The notes: generated from the sequence alone by a model not told the origin. A stretch of DNA of 64,000 bases from JAWLHU01 sp041690255 (GCA_041690255.1 JAWLHU010000004.1:62001-126000); one strand, 5' to 3'. Counted from the first letter of the stretch, positions 8,265-16,942 are shown. A program made the numbers and translations.

Positions 8265-9077
8265 GTGGATGAATCTTTGGCTCATGTGATTCGGCATTTC
8301 GGATTGGAACCCTATCGTGATCAGCTCGCTCCGCACGCCCGTCGCTCCATCCGGCTCGTGCGCGGGGAGGCCGCCGGGGTGCATCGGCCCGGCAGTTCAC
8401 GGCTCGGCGGCCTGCCCGACCTGCCGCCAGGGGTTGATTGGCCCAGACGAGACTTGGTCGGGACCCCACTCGCCTTCCTTGCCCAGGTCAACCTGGCCGA
8501 GGTTGCCCCTGCTGATCTGGAGCGGGTGCTGCCGGCCACGGGCATCCTCTACTTCTTCGTCGACCCGGAGGACTACTTCGACTTTGCACCGGGTGATCAG
8601 GATCGCTGGCGGGTGCTCTACAGCGAATCCATCCCAACGGAGGGACCAACTCCCGCCCCGTCGGATCTGGGCGATGCAGGGCGGTTCCCAACCTACTCGG
8701 TCACGTCCGTCCCGGAATGGAGTCTTCATCACGCACGGGTGGATGACCTGCCCTTGACCGATTCAGAGCGTGAGGAGTACCTGGACGCCTTGCCCGAGAG
8801 TCCGGTTCACCAACTCCTGGGCCACCCCCTGCCGATCCAGGGCGATGTCATGGAGGATATCGCCTCCGCCGTTCGCAACCACTTCGATTCCCCCGGAGAG
8901 CGGCGGACACCTCGCCTCGCAGCGGAGGACTGGACCCTCCTGCTCCAGATCGACTCCCATTACGAGCAGAACGGGTGGATGTGGGGCGACGGGGGGATGC
9001 TCTACTTCGGCATCCGGCGGGAAGATCTTGCCGTACACCGCTTCGACCGGGTCTGGTTGATGATGCAGTGTGGGTAA
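8265..9077 (+). CDS. YwqG-like protein (DUF1963)
   Basis: A 270-residue cytoplasmic protein. The segment SSRLGGLPDLPPGVDWP near residues 45-60, followed by the PLAFLAQVNLAEV strand and a late LLLQIDS / WGDGGMLYFGI pair, is characteristic of the DUF1963/YwqG family. Function of the family is not established. The GTG at 8265 has a GGAGGG site 9 bases upstream. Confidence 0.82.
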   Translation: MDESLAHVIRHFGLEPYRDQLAPHARRSIRLVRGEAAGVHRPGSSRLGGLPDLPPGVDWPRRDLVGTPLAFLAQVNLAEVAPADLERVLPATGILYFFVDPEDYFDFAPGDQDRWRVLYSESIPTEGPTPAPSDLGDAGRFPTYSVTSVPEWSLHHARVDDLPLTDSEREEYLDALPESPVHQLLGHPLPIQGDVMEDIASAVRNHFDSPGERRTPRLAAEDWTLLLQIDSHYEQNGWMWGDGGMLYFGIRREDLAVHRFDRVWLMMQCG

Positions 9078-9088
9078 CCAGATAGGAA

Positions 9089-9113
9089 GGCCCCGGTCAT
9101 GGCGACCGGGGCC
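9089..9113 (+). terminator. Rho-independent terminator
   Basis: A perfect 10-bp stem (GGCCCCGGTC / GACCGGGGCC) with a 5-base loop and CTTTG after it, between the YwqG-like gene and the converging ABC operon; probably used from both sides. Confidence 0.65.
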
Positions 9114-9126
9114 CTTTGCATGCACC

Positions 9127-9858
9127 CTATCTCCCCGCAGCCGCCAGGTTGACGAAGACCTGGTCCAGCCCCCCGCCCCCACCGTAGGCCAGGCGCAGCT
9201 CCGCCGGGGTCCCGGTGGCCACCAGCCGCCCTGCGAGGATCATACCGAGCTGGTCGCAGTACTCGGCCTCATCCATGTAGTGGGTGGTGACCAGAACGGT
9301 CGTCCCCTTGTCGGAGAGGTCGTAGATCAGATCCCAGAACTTGCGGCGGGAGACCGCATCCACGCCGGATGTCGGCTCGTCGAGCAACAGGAGCGGCGGA
9401 CGGTGCAGGATCGAGCAGGCGAAGGCCAGCCGCTGCCGCAGGCCGCCCGAGAGCTCCCCCGCGATGCTCCGCTGCAGTTCGGTGAGGCCGGCCCAGGTGA
9501 GAAGCTCTTCGCGGCGGGCCACCAGGTCATCCCCGGCGAGGCCGTAAACCTGGCCGTAGAAGGTGATGTTCTCCGCGACGGTCAGATCGTTGTAGAGGCT
9601 GAACCGCTGCGACATGTAGCCCGCCCGCCGCCGAATCGCCTCCGCCTCTGTGGCCAGGCTGTGACCCAGCACCTGCCCCTGCCCGCCGCTCGGTTCCAGC
9701 AGGCCGAGCAGCAGCCGGATCAGCGTCGTCTTGCCCGCCCCGTTCGGGCCGAGCAGTCCCATAACCGAGCCCTCGGCCACCTGGAGCGAGACCTCGTTGA
9801 CTGCCACGAAGTTGCCGAAGCGACGGGTCAGGTCTTTCGTCTCGATTGCCAGTCTCAT
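9127..9858 (-). CDS. ABC transporter ATP-binding protein (second ATPase, YbhF-like half)
   Basis: A 243-residue ABC ATPase with Walker A GPNGAGKTT, signature LSGGLRQRLAFACSIL and Walker B LLLLDEPTSGVD. The DEPTSGVD...TTHYMDEAEYCD region is typical of the C-terminal half of the E. coli YbhF double ATPase. It overlaps the preceding ATPase gene by 4 bases (ATGA). Together the two genes correspond to a split YbhF. Confidence 0.85.
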   Translation of the reverse strand: MRLAIETKDLTRRFGNFVAVNEVSLQVAEGSVMGLLGPNGAGKTTLIRLLLGLLEPSGGQGQVLGHSLATEAEAIRRRAGYMSQRFSLYNDLTVAENITFYGQVYGLAGDDLVARREELLTWAGLTELQRSIAGELSGGLRQRLAFACSILHRPPLLLLDEPTSGVDAVSRRKFWDLIYDLSDKGTTVLVTTHYMDEAEYCDQLGMILAGRLVATGTPAELRLAYGGGGGLDQVFVNLAAAGR

Positions 9859-10760
9859 CGCTTCATCACCTCCGCGGCGTAGTCCGAGAGCCAGAGGTAG
9901 GTATCCTCCAGCGTAGGGGGCACCGGCGTCAGGGCGTACCCATCCGGAATGCCGGGCAGCTCAGGCACCTGAAGGGCGACCCGAACCCCGGTGCCCAGCG
10001 GTTGGGTCCAGACGATGCCCGGCAGGGACTCAGCGAGGGCGATCAGCTCGCCCCGCCGGTGGCGCCCCTCGACCGACGGTGCGGTCAGCATGGCCATCTG
10101 GTAGGGCAGCCGCTCAATCAGCGCGGTGGCGGTCTCCATGGCCAGCAGCCGCCCGCGATGCAGCAGGCCGACCCGGTCACAGTAGGTGGCTTCATCCAGG
10201 TAGGGCGTGGTGACCAGCACCGCCCGCCCGGCGTGGGCCTGCTCCTGAAGGAGGCGCCAGAACTCGGCCCGGGCGATCGGATCGACGGCCGTGGTCGGTT
10301 CATCGAGGATCAGGGTCGGTGGATGATGGACGACGGCACAGGCCAGGGCCAGCTTCTGCCGCATGCCGCCGGAGAGTGCTCCTGCCAGCCGGCTCCGGAA
10401 GGGCTCCAGGCCGACCCAGGCCAGAAGGCGGCTCCCCTCCTCGTCCAGTTCATCCTTGCGCATGCCATAGGTCTGGGCGAAGAAGTGGAGGTTCTCCCAG
10501 ACCGTCAGGTCCGGGTAGAGGCTGAAGCGGCCGCTCAGGTAGCCGACCCGCCCGCGGGACTCGGGCTCCACCCGCCCGTGCGATGGCGCCAGGGCCCCGG
10601 CCGCCAGTCGTGCCAGGGTCGTCTTGCCCGCCCCGTCCGGACCGACGAGCCCGACCAGCTCCCCGGGGCGGACCGCCAGGCTGACCTCCTGAACGGCGTG
10701 GACCTTCCCAAAGGACTTCGATACGTCAATGAGCGCCAATGCAGGTTGCGGTGCTGTCAT
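9855..10760 (-). CDS. ABC transporter ATP-binding protein (first ATPase, YbhF-like half)
   Basis: A 301-residue ABC ATPase with Walker A GPDGAGKTT, signature LSGGMRQKLALACAVV and Walker B LILDEPTTAVDP. The GPDGAGKTT variant and the YLSGRFSLYPDLTVWENL segment match the N-terminal half of YbhF-type exporters. Followed by the second ATPase with an ATGA overlap and preceded by the permease by 16 bases. Likely a heterodimeric export motor. Confidence 0.85.
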   Translation of the reverse strand: MTAPQPALALIDVSKSFGKVHAVQEVSLAVRPGELVGLVGPDGAGKTTLARLAAGALAPSHGRVEPESRGRVGYLSGRFSLYPDLTVWENLHFFAQTYGMRKDELDEEGSRLLAWVGLEPFRSRLAGALSGGMRQKLALACAVVHHPPTLILDEPTTAVDPIARAEFWRLLQEQAHAGRAVLVTTPYLDEATYCDRVGLLHRGRLLAMETATALIERLPYQMAMLTAPSVEGRHRRGELIALAESLPGIVWTQPLGTGVRVALQVPELPGIPDGYALTPVPPTLEDTYLWLSDYAAEVMKR

Positions 10761-10776
10761 GATCGCTCCTCCTCCC

Positions 10777-12039
10777 CTAGCCCAGCCGCTTGCGGAAGCG
10801 GATCGAGGAGACGGTCACAACCGCCACCGAGTAGAAGGCCAGAACGACGACCGGCACCCAGAGCAGGGAGAGGTCCTGCCCCTTGATGAACATCCCCTTG
10901 GCGATCGGCACGTAGTGCGTGAACGGGAAAAGGTAGGCGATATACTGGATCACCTTTGGCAGCGACGAGAGCGGGAAGATCATCCCCGAGACCAGCACCT
11001 GCGGCATGACGACCATCATGGCCAACTGCATGGCCTGCTGCTGGTTCTGCGCCACGGTGGAGAGGAGCAGTCCCAACCCCAGCGTGGTGAAGATCAGGAG
11101 CAGGGTCAGCCCCATGAAGAGCGGCAGGTTGCCTGCAAAGCTCAGGTCGAAGAGGTAGACGCCGGCGAAGTAGACCAGGGCGAAGTCGAGGACGCCTACG
11201 AAGAAGTAGGGAATGATCTTGCCGATCATCAACTCGAAGGGTCTGATTGGGGTCACCACCAGCTGCTCCATGGTCCCGTGCTCCCGCTCCCGCACCACGC
11301 CCATAGCGGTCATCAGGGTGGTCATGAACATGACGACCATGCCGAGCAGGCCGGGGATCATGACCGGGGCCGACTTCAGGTCCGGATTGTAGAGGATCTG
11401 GAGATCCGGTGCCATGGGGGTCGGGGTGACGGCGTCCAACTCCAAGGGAGCCACAGGGCTCTGGGAAGCGGCGGCGACGGCCTGGGCCATCTGCTGCTGC
11501 ATTTGCGGGGGGACCTGCGCCAGGAGCGCCTGTGCCCGGGCCTCGGCGTGGGCCTTCAGCTGGGCGGTCAGCTCCTCCTTGAAGCGCTCGGTGGTCTCCA
11601 GCCGCATCTCGCTCTGGACCGGCTCCAGCGCCTTCTGGACGAGCCGGGCGCCTGTCTGTGAGGCGAAGAGATCCGATCCGTCGACCAGGACCTGCATTTG
11701 GATATCGCTGCCGGCCTCACCGAAGCCCGGCGGCAGGTAGATGGCCATCTTGATCTGATCCCGGTAGAAGGCGTCAGCGATCCCGGCCTCGGTGGCCTCT
11801 GAGAGATTGGTGATCACAAACCGGTCATACTCCCGGACGGAGCTGGCCACCTTGGCGCCGGTCTCGGTGCCGGAGAGATCGACCAGGGCGACGGCCAGGT
11901 TGTTCACATCGAAAGTGAAGGCGTAGCCGAAAAGGACGAGCCACAGGAGCGGAATGAAGATCATCATTGCGAGGGTGCGCTTGTCGCGCCGGATCTGGAT
12001 AAACTCTTTGCGTGCCAGGGCGAAAATGCGCTGGACCAT
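10777..12039 (-). CDS. ABC-2 type permease, YbhS/YbhR-like
   Basis: A 420-residue permease. One N-terminal transmembrane helix (LAMMIFIPLLWLVLFGYAF), a large extracytoplasmic domain of about 180 residues, and five C-terminal membrane helices including the signature REREHGTMEQLVVTP. This is the YbhR/YbhS/CcmB-like drug-export architecture. Only one permease gene is present, so the transporter probably uses a permease homodimer with the two ATPases. Confidence 0.85.
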   Translation of the reverse strand: MVQRIFALARKEFIQIRRDKRTLAMMIFIPLLWLVLFGYAFTFDVNNLAVALVDLSGTETGAKVASSVREYDRFVITNLSEATEAGIADAFYRDQIKMAIYLPPGFGEAGSDIQMQVLVDGSDLFASQTGARLVQKALEPVQSEMRLETTERFKEELTAQLKAHAEARAQALLAQVPPQMQQQMAQAVAAASQSPVAPLELDAVTPTPMAPDLQILYNPDLKSAPVMIPGLLGMVVMFMTTLMTAMGVVREREHGTMEQLVVTPIRPFELMIGKIIPYFFVGVLDFALVYFAGVYLFDLSFAGNLPLFMGLTLLLIFTTLGLGLLLSTVAQNQQQAMQLAMMVVMPQVLVSGMIFPLSSLPKVIQYIAYLFPFTHYVPIAKGMFIKGQDLSLLWVPVVVLAFYSVAVVTVSSIRFRKRLG

Positions 12040-12052
12040 GGTGGATTCCCTC

Positions 12053-12676
12053 CTACTCGGGGTTGGTCAGCAGGCTGGCCAGGGTCGTCTCGACGATCCC
12101 CTGCACGATCATCTCGTTGGTCACATCCTGGAGCATGGGGATTCCGAGAATATCACGGGTGATGACGGCGGCCATGATCGGCCCCTGAACCATGAAGAAG
12201 ACGACGCGCGGGTCCATCTGCTTCACCCGGCCCCGGGCCATTTGGCGGAGAAGGTACGGGAAGATCACCTCGACGACCGAGACCATCTGCTCCTCCCAGA
12301 TCTTCACGATCGCCGGATCCCGCTGCCCTTCGGCCATGATAATCTTCAGAATCGCCTGGGTGCGCGGTTCGCTGAAGAAGTCGATCACCCCGCGGAGGAC
12401 CTTGGGGAGCAGGATCTCGGGATCCATATCCATGACCCGTTCGACCATGGGGACGACGCGGGGCAGCAGGCTGCTGCGCAGTTCGCTCACGGCTGTGCGG
12501 AAGAGCAGTTCCTTGCTGGGGAAGTAGTAGTAGAGCGCCGCTGCGGTCACCCCCGCCTCCCGGGCGATGTCGGCGTTGGTGGTGGCGTTGTACCCCCTCT
12601 GGGCGAAGAGCCGCAGGGCGGCCTCCAGGATCTCCTGACGCCGGTCGGCCGGCGGGTTCTTGGGACGTGGGGCCAT
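12053..12676 (-). CDS. TetR/AcrR-family transcriptional regulator
   Basis: A 207-residue regulator with the TetR N-terminal helix-turn-helix (ILEAALRLFAQRGYNATTNADIAREAGVTAAALYYYF, residues about 15-50) and a helical ligand-binding C-terminal half. It is the first gene of the ABC exporter operon, 13 bases before the permease, so it probably represses its own operon and responds to the exported compound. Confidence 0.9.
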   Translation of the reverse strand: MAPRPKNPPADRRQEILEAALRLFAQRGYNATTNADIAREAGVTAAALYYYFPSKELLFRTAVSELRSSLLPRVVPMVERVMDMDPEILLPKVLRGVIDFFSEPRTQAILKIIMAEGQRDPAIVKIWEEQMVSVVEVIFPYLLRQMARGRVKQMDPRVVFFMVQGPIMAAVITRDILGIPMLQDVTNEMIVQGIVETTLASLLTNPE

Positions 12677-12695
12677 GAACGTGCGCCTCCCTTAC

Positions 12696-12740
12696 TGATC
12701 GATCAATTAATAATTACTCCTGGACGACCCGTCCTGTCAA
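12696..12740 (-). promoter_or_regulatory. Promoter and candidate operator of the tetR-ABC operon
   Basis: Minus strand TTGACA (12740-12735), 18-base spacer, TAATTA (12716-12711), about 35 bases before the regulator start. A perfect palindrome TGATCGATCA (12696-12705) lies just after the -10 box and a second small dyad GGACGGGTCGTCC lies in the spacer; either could be the TetR operator. Confidence 0.5.
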
Positions 12741-12826
12741 GTAGTACCTTGGGTCATCTCGGCGCTGTATCGCCACCCTGCTCCGCAGGCCGTGCTCCAG
12801 GTCCGTTATCGCCTCGTCCCGGCACA

Positions 12827-13075
12827 GCGAAGCTCGACGAAGCCGCTCGAAGGTCAGCAGTGCGGCCCACCGTCTCGACGAGCCTCACCGAAGGGCACCA
12901 GCGCCTCGCACCGCCTCGACGAGCCTCACCGAATGACACCAGCATCTCCCATATCTTCCATACACTTCTCACCTCTTGCATGCAGGGTCGCACCGCTTCA
13001 CACCGCCTCGACGAACCCTGACGAAGGTCACACCCCCTCCCACCACTTCACACCTCCTCAACGAGACTCGCCGAG
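12827..13075. repeat. Degenerate direct repeats (about 41-bp spacing for the best pair)
   Basis: The best two copies, each 35 bases (12868-12902 and 12909-12943), differ at only 3 positions and carry the core CTCGACGAGCCTCACCGAA. Less conserved copies occur near 12827, 13001 and 13047. They sit in a 590-base stretch (12741-13333) where I see no convincing gene. Origin unknown. Confidence 0.6.
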
Positions 13076-13333
13076 GAAGAGCAGCACCTTGATTCCCCGC
13101 CAGGTGACTCCGCCCAGGCCCAAACCTGCCCACGCCTCCTGAGCGAACCTCAGAGCGGCCACCACCACGACCAACACGCCGTGACCCGAGCGATTCGGGA
13201 ACAGAACATATCGAGTCACGATTCTATATTTTCCGGCTAAACTATCACTTCTAGGAGGAAAACCTCAGACTCTGTCGAATAAGTGAGACAAACAGTCCGT
13301 TCCGGACTGACAGAGAGAGGAGAGGTGAGCATC

Positions 13334-14020
13334 ATGGCGGCGAAGACCAATCGGACAGCGGCATCAGCGGCCAAGATCGCCGCTGAGGAGGCGGCCAAGG
13401 GAGCCAGGGGTTCCGCACAGCCCTTACCCGGTGATCTCCCGACGAAGGCAGCCATCCCCCCGGCACCGCTGAAGGCCACGCTGATCAAGCCGAATGAGAC
13501 GACCGTCATCTACAAGGGAATGCTCGCCTCGGAGATCAGCATGATCTACCCGGCCATGGCTTCGTTCAGCGCACTGGCAACCCGCAATGTGGGTGACCTC
13601 AGCATGAACTCCGGCCTCGGCACCCACCGACCGCCCAAGGTCAGGCTCGGTGTGGATGACACCAAGCAGTTCCTCTATGTGCTCCCAACGGGTTCGGAGG
13701 ACACGGCGGGGTTTGAAGTCTCCTATGACCGGCAGCGAATCAAAATCAACCTGATTGAGACATTTACGAAGCTCGACCGCGCCGTACCAGAAGGGCGGAC
13801 CGAGTACTACTACCTGGTTCCGACACCGGGACCCGTCACGCTGGATGATGGCTTTACCGCCCCGGGCTTCTCGATCTACCTCAAGCCCCACAAGTCGGAG
13901 CCTCGCCGGACCATGAGTCCGGAAGCGAAGGCGAAGCGAGCAGCCACGATAGCCAGGAAGAAGGCGGCGGAAGCAGCAAAGAAGGCAGCCGGGGGCGCAG
14001 CTGCCGGCGAAGCGAACTGA
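13334..14020 (+). CDS. Hypothetical protein with lysine/alanine-rich C-terminal tail
   Basis: A 228-residue protein not recognised as a known family. Residues 1-35 are Ala/Lys-rich, a middle region of about 150 residues looks like a beta-rich folded domain, and the last 35 residues (KAKRAATIARKKAAEAAKKA followed by Gly/Ala) form a highly basic low-complexity tail like those of histone-H1-type or HU-tail DNA-binding proteins. The ATG at 13334 follows a GAGAGGTGAG site. It lies upstream of two spore-coat-type genes, so a spore-specific role is possible but not shown. Confidence 0.7.
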   Translation: MAAKTNRTAASAAKIAAEEAAKGARGSAQPLPGDLPTKAAIPPAPLKATLIKPNETTVIYKGMLASEISMIYPAMASFSALATRNVGDLSMNSGLGTHRPPKVRLGVDDTKQFLYVLPTGSEDTAGFEVSYDRQRIKINLIETFTKLDRAVPEGRTEYYYLVPTPGPVTLDDGFTAPGFSIYLKPHKSEPRRTMSPEAKAKRAATIARKKAAEAAKKAAGGAAAGEAN

Positions 14021-14079
14021 AGGCATAACAGAGGTGGTCAGCGCACACTGTGCAGATCTGATCTCCCTGACCAGCCCTC

Positions 14080-14105
14080 GGGCGGTGCATGAGCATGCAC
14101 CGCCC
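14080..14105 (+). terminator. Rho-independent terminator
   Basis: An 11-bp perfect stem (GGGCGGTGCAT / ATGCACCGCCC) with a 4-base loop followed by CTTTC, 60 bases after the preceding stop codon. Confidence 0.7.
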
Positions 14106-14167
14106 CTTTCGCTGCCTGCCTGCCTGTGGAAGCCAAAAGACAGACAAGCCTGACCGGAACCCTACGC

Positions 14168-14195
14168 GTATGGGCGCCGGATCCGAGAGATACTA
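14168..14195 (+). promoter_or_regulatory. Candidate sporulation (SigG/SigF-like) promoter
   Basis: GTATG (14168-14172) and GATACTA (14189-14195) are separated by 16 bases, one mismatch from the SigG -10 CATACTA and two bases shorter than its usual spacer. It lies 29 bases before the CotF-type gene pair, for which forespore or mother-cell expression would be expected. Weak evidence. Confidence 0.3.
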
Positions 14196-14223
14196 GCCAT
14201 GGCATTGAGGGAGGTGAACCCAG

Positions 14224-14424
14224 TTGCCGAACTACACCGAGCACGAGTTCCTTGAGTTGCAGGAGCACATTCGCATCGCCGCAGCCACCGCACAGACCTG
14301 CCGCCAGTTTTCGCAGACCGTGACGGACAGCGACCTTCGCTCTATCTGTGAGAACGAAGCGCAGATTGCCCAGCGCAAGGCCACCAAGCTGATGAGCATG
14401 GTTGGACGGACCGGTTCTCATTAA
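14224..14424 (+). CDS. Small helical protein, companion of CotF-type gene
   Basis: A 66-residue, mostly helical protein beginning with a TTG at 14224 after a GGGAGGTG site. In sporulating Firmicutes a short protein of this kind commonly sits directly before a CotF-family coat gene; here the next gene starts 22 bases later. Function unknown; a spore-coat or spore-surface role is suggested only by context. Confidence 0.65.
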   Translation: MPNYTEHEFLELQEHIRIAAATAQTCRQFSQTVTDSDLRSICENEAQIAQRKATKLMSMVGRTGSH

Positions 14425-14446
14425 CCTTCGGAAGTGAGTGATAAAA

Positions 14447-14806
14447 ATGCCCGGACCGAACGTCAACCCCACAGATGTTGCAGTGGCGACCATGATCAAT
14501 ACGACCCTGAAGGCGTGCGCTGCCATGAGCACCAAGAGTGCGACGGAGTGCACCAGCCCTGAGCTGCGCAGAACCTTCATGGAGCTGGCTAACGATGACG
14601 TCGAGCGCCAGGCGCGACTGGCCACCATGCTGAACCGGAAGGGGATCTACGTCGCCCCGCCGGTGAGCGAGGCCTCTGTCAACATGGTCGTTCCGCAGCT
14701 CCAGGCCGCCATGACCGGCATTGGTACCGATGCGGTCGTGGGCAACAACGTAACGGGCGCCGGGGGCGCCTTTGCGGGGGAGATCTCCCCACGGGGGAAC
14801 GTCTAG
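14447..14806 (+). CDS. Spore coat protein, CotF family
   Basis: A 119-residue protein with the Coat_F domain: a long helical bundle (DVAVATMINTTLKACAAM, then TSPELRRTFMELANDDVE) followed by a NRKGIYVAPP motif and a disordered Gly-rich tail. CotF-type proteins are found in coats of Bacillus and clostridial spores. The ATG at 14447 is preceded by GGAAGTGAG; a GTG at 14438 is also possible. The gene ends before a strong bidirectional hairpin. Confidence 0.82.
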   Translation: MPGPNVNPTDVAVATMINTTLKACAAMSTKSATECTSPELRRTFMELANDDVERQARLATMLNRKGIYVAPPVSEASVNMVVPQLQAAMTGIGTDAVVGNNVTGAGGAFAGEISPRGNV

Positions 14807-14824
14807 CGATCCCGAACAGGCTGT

Positions 14825-14872
14825 GAAGAGGAGTCCGTCACCACGGCTGCGGCCGGAGACGGACTCCTCTTC
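14825..14872. terminator. Strong bidirectional terminator hairpin
   Basis: A 15-bp perfect stem (GAAGAGGAGTCCGTC / GACGGACTCCTCTTC) with an 18-base loop that itself is GC-rich, located between the CotF-type gene and the end of spoVK. Confidence 0.8.
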
Positions 14873-14892
14873 TCTTGTCCCCAGCGCTCCGC

Positions 14893-15324
14893 CTACCCGC
14901 TCGACCACTGACTGCGCACCAGATCCCGCCGGACGGCATCCTCCAGATCGGCCCGGGTGATGATCATCAAGTCCTCCCGGCTCAGCTCGCTCCGCCCCGC
15001 CAGCCGGAGCGCCTGGCACCGGAGTGACCGCTCGACCAGGTTGCGGATCGACCGGGCGTTCCCCTCCTCCCCCATGGTGTGCCAGGAGCGGCCCCGCAGG
15101 ATCTGGCGGAGGGCGCCCCTGGCATCGAGCGACAGCTCATACTCCCGCTCCCGCCACATCTTCTCGGCGATCGCAAGCAGCTCATCCACCGAGTAATCCG
15201 GGAAGGCGACCGTCAGCGGGAAGCGGGATCGAAGTCCCGGGTTCTGGGCCAGGAACCACTCCATCTCGTCCGGATAGCCGGCCAGGATCAGCATCAGCTC
15301 GCCCCGATGCTCCTCCATGGAGCG
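14893..15324 (-). CDS. spoVK: SpoVK, C-terminal part (split gene)
   Basis: This is the 3' exon-like part of spoVK. From the crossover it reads RSMEEHRGELMLILAGYPDE, then MEWFLAQNPGLRSRFPLTVAF and the C-terminal lid, ending with SQWSSG. It carries the AAA+ sensor-1 strand (LILAGYP), the NPGLRSRFP arginine-finger region and the helical C-domain, but neither Walker motif. The 5' part lies 6 kb away at 21332-21918. It has no credible start of its own: the in-frame ATGs lie inside the element end. Joining at the CG core (15323-15324 with 21332-21333) restores a single 338-residue SpoVK. Confidence 0.93.
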   Translation of the reverse strand, partial: RSMEEHRGELMLILAGYPDEMEWFLAQNPGLRSRFPLTVAFPDYSVDELLAIAEKMWREREYELSLDARGALRQILRGRSWHTMGEEGNARSIRNLVERSLRCQALRLAGRSELSREDLMIITRADLEDAVRRDLVRSQWSSG

Positions 15325-16942
15325 AACTATCCATTCGTTTCGCATAATCGGACCGAGATGCTGCGCACTCCACAGGGGCAAGGGGCAGCGCCCTGATCGT
15401 AATCCGGCAGTTTCCATCTTGAAAGACCACAAGCCGTCCGATTAGTCGCTGCACCACTTCCCGCTTGCCCTCGTCGTTTAGATTCTCATAGTTGGTGGCG
15501 AGGGTCCGGATAAGGTCGACTTGAGCGGCTATGCGCTCCTGGCCCGTTTTCCAGGCACACATCTCCTGGTCGATCTGGGCGAGGCGGAGCGAGGCCGCCT
15601 CGATTCGTTTGTCGATCAGACGGGCCTCCTCGTCGAACTGGTCCTCTTCGATTCGCCCTGACGTAAAGAGCCGCATCAGCCGTTGCTTCTCCTTCTTCGC
15701 TTGGTCCAGGGAGGCCTCCAGAGCAGCCACCTCGACACCGAAGGACGGTTCCTCGCCGCCCTCCAGACGCTGGACCTTGGCTAAAACCGTTTCGGGTTCC
15801 CTCAGCAGGTCGTCGATTGTCTTCAGGGCGACCTGGTCCAGGCGATCCATGCGCCACCGGTTGCCACAGCGGGCAGTTGCGAGATCAGCGCCGGCCTGGA
15901 ATCCTCGGTTTCCGTGGTTGTATCCCTGGCAGACGTAATAGCGGTGAGCCTTCTCGCCCTTCTTCTTTGAGGTGTATCCGCACATTGAACGGCCGCACTC
16001 TCCGCAGATCACAAGGCTCCTCAAAAGGAAGCTGGATGAGGGGCGTCCCTTTTTGGTGCGTGCGTTGTCAGTGATGACCGTCTGCGCCGCCGTGAATGTC
16101 TCCTTGTCGACAATCGGCGTGACCGGGATCGGGAACTGCTTGTCGCGGGGGCGGAGGCGCTTGGCCCCAGTGTGGTAGTCGCACTTATAGTGCCAATAGG
16201 TGCCAAGATAGGTCTCGTTTTGCAGGATCTTGGAGACCGTGGCTGGGTACCACATCTTCCCCCGGGGAGCTGGTACACCCCGTTCCGCTAGCGCCTGGGC
16301 AATGGCCCGGCATGAGAGGGGCTTCCCTTCCTCACCCTCCAGGAGCAGGCGATACATGAACTTCACTACCTCCGACTCCTGGAGGTTCAGGTCCAGTGTG
16401 TCGGTCTCAGGGTTGAAGGAGTAGCCATAGACCCGCGGGTCACCGTTCAGGCGGCCTGACTTCGCTTTCTGGACACGTCCACGAACAGTGCGCTCCTTGA
16501 TCTTGGCTTTCTCGTACTCTGCAATAGCACCGCGCAGGGAGTAGAACAGCCGACCCTCGGCTGTGTTCTTCCACTCGAAGTTCACAAACTCCAGCTTCAG
16601 ACCGGCTGAGGTGATCTCGTCAGTGATCACGAGCTGCTGGGCCAAGTTTCGGGCCAGCCGGTCGGGGTCATAGATGATGACGATGTCGCCCAGGCGTTGC
16701 CGAATGGCTTCGCGAAGCCTCACGAACCCTGGGCGTTCGGGGTCGTCCCCGCTGTACCCTTCATCCTTGAAGAGAAGGACGTCCTGCTCACGATAGCCCA
16801 GGGCAATCGCCCGCCCGGTGCAGTCCTCGACTTGGGCCGACAGGCTATTGCCACGTACGGCTTGATCTTCCGTTGACACTCGCACGTAGACCAAGGCAAC
16901 CGGCATCCTTGCATTCACCCCATCCATGTATTCGTTAACCAT
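15182..16942 (-). CDS. Large serine recombinase (SpoIVCA-type site-specific recombinase)
   Basis: A large serine integrase. The resolvase domain opens with PVALVYVRVSTEDQ, where the serine is the nucleophile, and continues with DPDRLARN and the ERTVRGR segment. The Recombinase domain (RVYGYSF...GVPAPRG...ILQNETYLGTYW) and a zinc-ribbon domain with CGECGRSMCGY, YYVCQG and a later ARCGN follow, and then a coiled coil from about residue 410. This is the family of the sigK skin recombinase SpoIVCA. In the integrated state the frame crosses the element boundary at 15323 and ends with 46 residues encoded out of frame within spoVK. In the excised circle it would continue into the HTH gene instead. 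ATG at 16942 or 16906 are both plausible; 16906 matches the family N-terminus. Confidence 0.93.
   Translation of the reverse strand: MVNEYMDGVNARMPVALVYVRVSTEDQAVRGNSLSAQVEDCTGRAIALGYREQDVLLFKDEGYSGDDPERPGFVRLREAIRQRLGDIVIIYDPDRLARNLAQQLVITDEITSAGLKLEFVNFEWKNTAEGRLFYSLRGAIAEYEKAKIKERTVRGRVQKAKSGRLNGDPRVYGYSFNPETDTLDLNLQESEVVKFMYRLLLEGEEGKPLSCRAIAQALAERGVPAPRGKMWYPATVSKILQNETYLGTYWHYKCDYHTGAKRLRPRDKQFPIPVTPIVDKETFTAAQTVITDNARTKKGRPSSSFLLRSLVICGECGRSMCGYTSKKKGEKAHRYYVCQGYNHGNRGFQAGADLATARCGNRWRMDRLDQVALKTIDDLLREPETVLAKVQRLEGGEEPSFGVEVAALEASLDQAKKEKQRLMRLFTSGRIEEDQFDEEARLIDKRIEAASLRLAQIDQEMCAWKTGQERIAAQVDLIRTLATNYENLNDEGKREVVQRLIGRLVVFQDGNCRITIRALPLAPVECAASRSDYAKRMDSSLHGGASGRADADPGRLSGRDGVVPGPEPGTSIPLPADGRLPGLLGG
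15313..15348. other. Left attachment site of the spoVK element
   Basis: Chromosomal half-site CTCCATGGAG (15313-15322), central CG (15323-15324), then the element arm 15325-15348 ending CCATTCGTTTCGCATAAT. The arm is repeated in inverted orientation at 21308-21331, with 20 of 24 positions matching. Together the two arms form an imperfect 50-bp palindrome, typical of attP of large serine recombinases. Confidence 0.85.

Noticed and set aside
12827..13075. CRISPR-like array before the coat genes
   Set aside because: The copies are degenerate, irregularly spaced and have no unique spacers of constant length.
15182..15322. The 46-residue C-terminal extension of the recombinase as a functional domain
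   Set aside because: It is spoVK coding DNA read in the wrong frame; it looks like low-complexity Gly/Arg/Pro sequence and exists only in the integrated state.
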